Origin: an uncultured Clostridia bacterium
GTDB taxonomy: Bacteria; Bacillota; Clostridia; Christensenellales; CAG-138
Assembly: GCA_937913075.1 (NCBI GenBank)
Contig: CALEPU010000095.1
Span: 1-19,632, forward strand
Direction of reading: 5' to 3'
Length of the DNA stretch: 19,632 nucleotides
This document shows, one piece after another, positions 14,941 to 19,632 of this stretch. A program made the translations under genes and the position numbers. The notes under the pieces are model-generated. The model saw nothing but the letters and a program-made list of their open reading frames with translations. It did no database searches and was not told the DNA's origin. Position 1 is the first letter of the stretch. Every line of letters starts with the position of its first letter.

Positions 14941-15049
14941 AATGTGCATAAAGAAAGAGCTACCGAAGAGTCCTTAATCTCCGAAAGCCCTTGATTTCAA
15001 GCCATTCTGCCGTTCTGACAACAACATATCTTTGTATCAATTTTGGGGT

Positions 15050-15706
15050 TTACATTTCGGTATAACAATAGGAAAGGGCGTCTAAATCTTCGTTCACAAG
15101 AGCCTTTTCGATATCTGCTATCCTATCCGCAAGCTCCTCGGCAAGCTCCTCGGCTTTATCCTTGCCAAGATCGGGATAGTTCTCTATCAGATATTCATAC
15201 ATCTCCGCCATGGTCATCGCCCTGTCGAGCGGAGAGAAATAGTCATCATACGGAAAAACGATCGGAGCAATGGATTCGGTTGCCGCCACCTCGCCATCTT
15301 CATTAAAGTAAGTTATCATACCAAATTCCTGAATATCGGGTACATTAACGGACATAGCGTCGTTCTTATGGTATGGTGCAAGGTATCTGCCCGCAAAAAA
15401 GCACCCAACGCCTATCACCACACATGCGGCGGCAGTCAGTACGCACGGCAGCCACTTGCTTTTATTCCCGGAATTGTCATGGGTCTCATGCACAACGGCA
15501 TCGCTGACAATCTTTCTTCCGACTAGCTCATCAAGACTAATATCGAGTATATCCGGCAGCCTGAGCAGCTTATCTGCCTCCGGCAGGCATTCACCGTTCT
15601 CCCATCTCGATATGGACTGTCGGCTGATATCGAGCTTCTCTGCAAGCTCATCCTGAGTCATATTAAGTTCTTTCCTTCGCCTCATAAGCGTCTCATTGAA
15701 TGACAT
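15050..15706 (-). CDS. Xre-family regulator with one membrane segment
   Basis: The 218-residue product has an N-terminal helix-turn-helix of the Xre/Cro type (residues 5-63, with MTQDELAEKLDISRQSISRW). A short linker follows, then one hydrophobic segment (about 85-107). The C-terminal part (108-218) is acidic, rich in Glu and Ala, probably helical near its end, and likely outside the membrane. I infer a membrane-anchored DNA-binding protein; target and signal are unknown. I chose the ATG at 15706 because GAGGTG lies 6 nt upstream and the HTH starts at once; the frame remains open for 20 more codons. A palindrome between its promoter boxes suggests autoregulation. It stands alone between repeats and the gene-poor stretch. 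Confidence 0.88.
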   Translation of the reverse strand: MSFNETLMRRRKELNMTQDELAEKLDISRQSISRWENGECLPEADKLLRLPDILDISLDELVGRKIVSDAVVHETHDNSGNKSKWLPCVLTAAACVVIGVGCFFAGRYLAPYHKNDAMSVNVPDIQEFGMITYFNEDGEVAATESIAPIVFPYDDYFSPLDRAMTMAEMYEYLIENYPDLGKDKAEELAEELADRIADIEKALVNEDLDALSYCYTEM

Positions 15707-15756
15707 AATTTTCACCTCATGCTCGTGTTGGGAAACGTAACCGTTCCGACATACAG

Positions 15757-15785
15757 AGCATATCATTTATTTCGGTCGAAATCAA
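15757..15785 (-). promoter_or_regulatory. Promoter of the Xre regulator with an internal palindromic operator
   Basis: On the minus strand, TTGATT (complement of 15780-15785) and TATGCT (complement of 15757-15762) are 17 bp apart. The inverted repeat ATTTCG-GT-CGAAAT (15769-15782) fills most of the spacer. This is a good size for a dimeric HTH regulator, and binding there would block RNA polymerase. Confidence 0.6.
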
Positions 15786-15887
15786 TCAAATGCGCTTACC
15801 ATTTCCGCACGTTGAGGTTGCGTTTTGAAAAATGGGATCGTTGCAAGGAGAAAACAAGAACATCCGGGAGAAACGACCAAGCGTTAG

Positions 15888-16011
15888 GAGATCTCATGCC
15901 GATTTTGTCGCCTAATGAAAGGCAGCACTCCGAAGTCGCGCTGTCTTTCATAGCAAACCGCCTCGGCACACCTCGGCGGATTTGCAGCAGGTGCAGGCGC
16001 GGCTGAGAGGG
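15888..16011 (-). repeat. Interspersed structured repeat, copy B
   Basis: Contains a 42-bp segment (15953-15994) identical to copy A, itself a hairpin with GCAAACCGCC pairing with GGCGGATTTGC apart from one bulge. Beside it is a second hairpin with arms TGAAAGGCAGC and GCTGTCTTTCA, then a conserved region reading GGCGACA...TCGGCATG on the minus strand. CTCTCAGC on the minus strand marks the other edge. Confidence 0.8.
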
Positions 16012-16055
16012 TAGGCTGATGACGGAGACAAAAAAGAAAGCAGAGACGCGAATGA

Positions 16056-16170
16056 AAAATCCCATGCCGATGTCGCCCATAGTTAGCCAACGCTTTGCGT
16101 TGTCTAACTGGCAAACCGCCTCGGCACACCTCGGCGGATTTGCAGCAGGTGCTTTCTCCCGCTGAGAGGA
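16056..16170 (-). repeat. Interspersed structured repeat, copy A
   Basis: Same layout as copy B: the identical 42 bp at 16111-16152, a hairpin with arms GTTAGCCAACGC and GCGTTGTCTAAC at the place of copy B's second hairpin, then the GGCGACATCGGCATG region, and CTCTCAGC at the edge. The stem differs from copy B in sequence but pairs equally well. It starts directly behind the rRNA operon terminator. Confidence 0.8.
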
Positions 16171-16230
16171 TAAAAAACTATCGAATAGCAAAGCAAAACA
16201 GCCACCCCAAGGGTGACTGTTTTGCTTTGG
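16171..16230 (-). terminator. rRNA operon terminator
   Basis: An 18-bp stem (16190-16207 with 16211-16228, one mismatch, loop of 3) lies directly behind the 5S gene. On the minus strand it is followed by a second small inverted repeat CTATTCGATAG and TTTTTT (complement of 16172-16177). Confidence 0.92.
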
Positions 16231-16231
16231 G

Positions 16232-16348
16232 ATCCGGCAGCTGCCTATCCTCCCATGCCGTCGCCAGCACAGTACTTTCGGTGTATGAGGGCTTAACTTC
16301 TGTGTTCGGGATGGGAACAGGTGGGACCCCTCAGCTTAACCACCGGAA
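16232..16348 (-). rRNA. rrf: 5S ribosomal RNA
   Basis: About 117 nt on the minus strand. The conserved stretch CCCATCCCGAACACAGAAGTT and flanking loops match bacterial 5S. The ends pair: CCGGTGG at the 5' side with CTGCCGG at the 3' side, which sets the boundaries to within a few bases. It lies about 68 nt behind the 23S gene and in front of the terminator. Confidence 0.95.
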
Positions 16349-16376
16349 TGGTAAGGTTCTTGGATTGCTCCTTGAG

Positions 16377-16392
16377 TACCTTGATAACTGCA
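16377..16392 (-). other. Right arm of the pre-23S processing stem
   Basis: The 23S-5S spacer contains TGCAGTTATCAAGGTA on the minus strand. It is complementary in 14 of 16 positions to CACCTTGAAAACTGCA in the 16S-23S spacer (complement of 19444-19459). The two would form a long stem enclosing 23S, as expected for RNase III-type processing. Confidence 0.65.
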
Positions 16393-16416
16393 TATCGGAA
16401 TATCGTAACTTCACTT

Positions 16417-19314
<2,898 letters not shown>

Positions 19315-19632
19315 TTGCCTCGACTATCACCGCATTCCTAAGACTATTGAGATGCGGCGATAACCTGATTTGTGAGTTCCGCTTCCACTTGCTTCTGACT
19401 GGAATCTTTAGCAAGCTTCCGCTTCTCTTGTATGTCTTCCCTGTGCAGTTTTCAAGGTGCGATGTCAATCGCTTCGCGATTGACAGTGTGGAGAGTTGAG
19501 AGTGAAGAGTGGAGATTGAATGGCTCCCTCTCCGCTTCCCTCTTCTTCTCCTCGAGGTTTCACTTTCGCGAACCCTCAAAACGATACAGAGATTTGAGAT
19601 CGACTCGCTTTCGCGTGTCGCAGTCAGTATAT
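19315..19632 (-). other. 16S-23S internal transcribed spacer, partial
   Basis: At least 318 nt upstream of 23S, reaching the window edge. It contains CACCTTGAAAACTGCACAG, the usual Firmicutes spacer motif. It also has a perfect 10-bp hairpin TGTCAATCGC/GCGATTGACA (19463-19472 with 19476-19485) and adjacent purine-rich and pyrimidine-rich tracts (19489-19515 and 19521-19556) that could pair roughly. No tRNA gene is present in this part. Confidence 0.85.

Larger units (their letters stand above)
13989..15049. other. 1.06 kb without a convincing gene; probable decayed accessory DNA
   Basis: No reading frame here has both a ribosome binding site and a recognisable family. The longest frames are short and disagree with one another. 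On the minus strand, short fragments read like pieces of real protein but end at stops or shift frame, for example LNGEALIMWLKEQAGIVGS (about 14486-14430) and FSPRQYVVIPVTAYLERN (about 14121-14068). Base composition is more AT-rich than the neighbouring operons. The stretch also holds two inverted repeats with minus-strand U tracts and a block of TGTTGTC repeats. A degraded mobile element or prophage scrap is possible, but I could not identify one. Confidence 0.5.

Noticed and set aside
15796..16191. Minus-strand reading frame of 131 codons across the two structured repeats
   Set aside because: It encodes the same peptide type twice because of the DNA repeat, begins next to the rRNA terminator, and has no ribosome binding site.

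Overview
The window looks like chromosomal DNA of an anaerobic Gram-positive bacterium of class Clostridia. The evidence is strong GGAGG-type ribosome binding sites, sigma-A promoters with 17-bp spacers, a GlgC/GlgD pair typical of Firmicutes, a Bacillus-type PurF with cysteine ligands for an iron-sulfur cluster, a type I dockerin, and a Firmicutes-style rRNA spacer. I cannot name the genus. A fibre- or starch-degrading gut lineage would fit the dockerin, but that is inference.

Nearly everything is on the minus strand, so it is transcribed from right to left. At the far right lie the end of the 16S-23S spacer, a full 23S rRNA (about 19314 to 16417), a 5S rRNA and a strong intrinsic terminator. 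Two copies of a hairpin-bearing interspersed repeat follow (15888-16170), then a membrane-anchored Xre-type regulator gene (15706-15050). Next is about 1.06 kb with no convincing gene, which contains five TGTTGTC-type repeats at 21-22 bp spacing. The only plus-strand gene is tRNA-Gly(CCC) at 13868-13941, with its own promoter and terminator.

Divergent from the tRNA is a monocistronic gene for a secreted 1123-residue dockerin protein. It is built from repeated non-catalytic modules and has its own promoter and terminator. It is followed by a compact glycogen-synthesis operon, glgB-glgC-glgD-glgA. GlgC with its catalytically impaired partner GlgD makes ADP-glucose, GlgA polymerises it and GlgB branches the chain. 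A small gene for a probable lipoprotein of unknown function sits 13 nt behind glgA. The left end is a purine operon, purE-purF-purM, with its own promoter and a possible attenuator in the leader. purM runs off the window.

The most unusual structure is between purF and purM. About 275 bp is filled with some eleven small hairpins of different sequence, separated by a constant 7-nt linker that reads ATATCGC in the left half and GCGATAT in the right half. The array is thus a palindrome of palindromes lying inside a purine operon. A second family of structured repeats lies downstream of the rRNA operon, where two copies keep a hairpin at the same place although its stem sequence differs. Both look like structure-conserving repeats of unknown function, and they are the best candidates here for undescribed biology.
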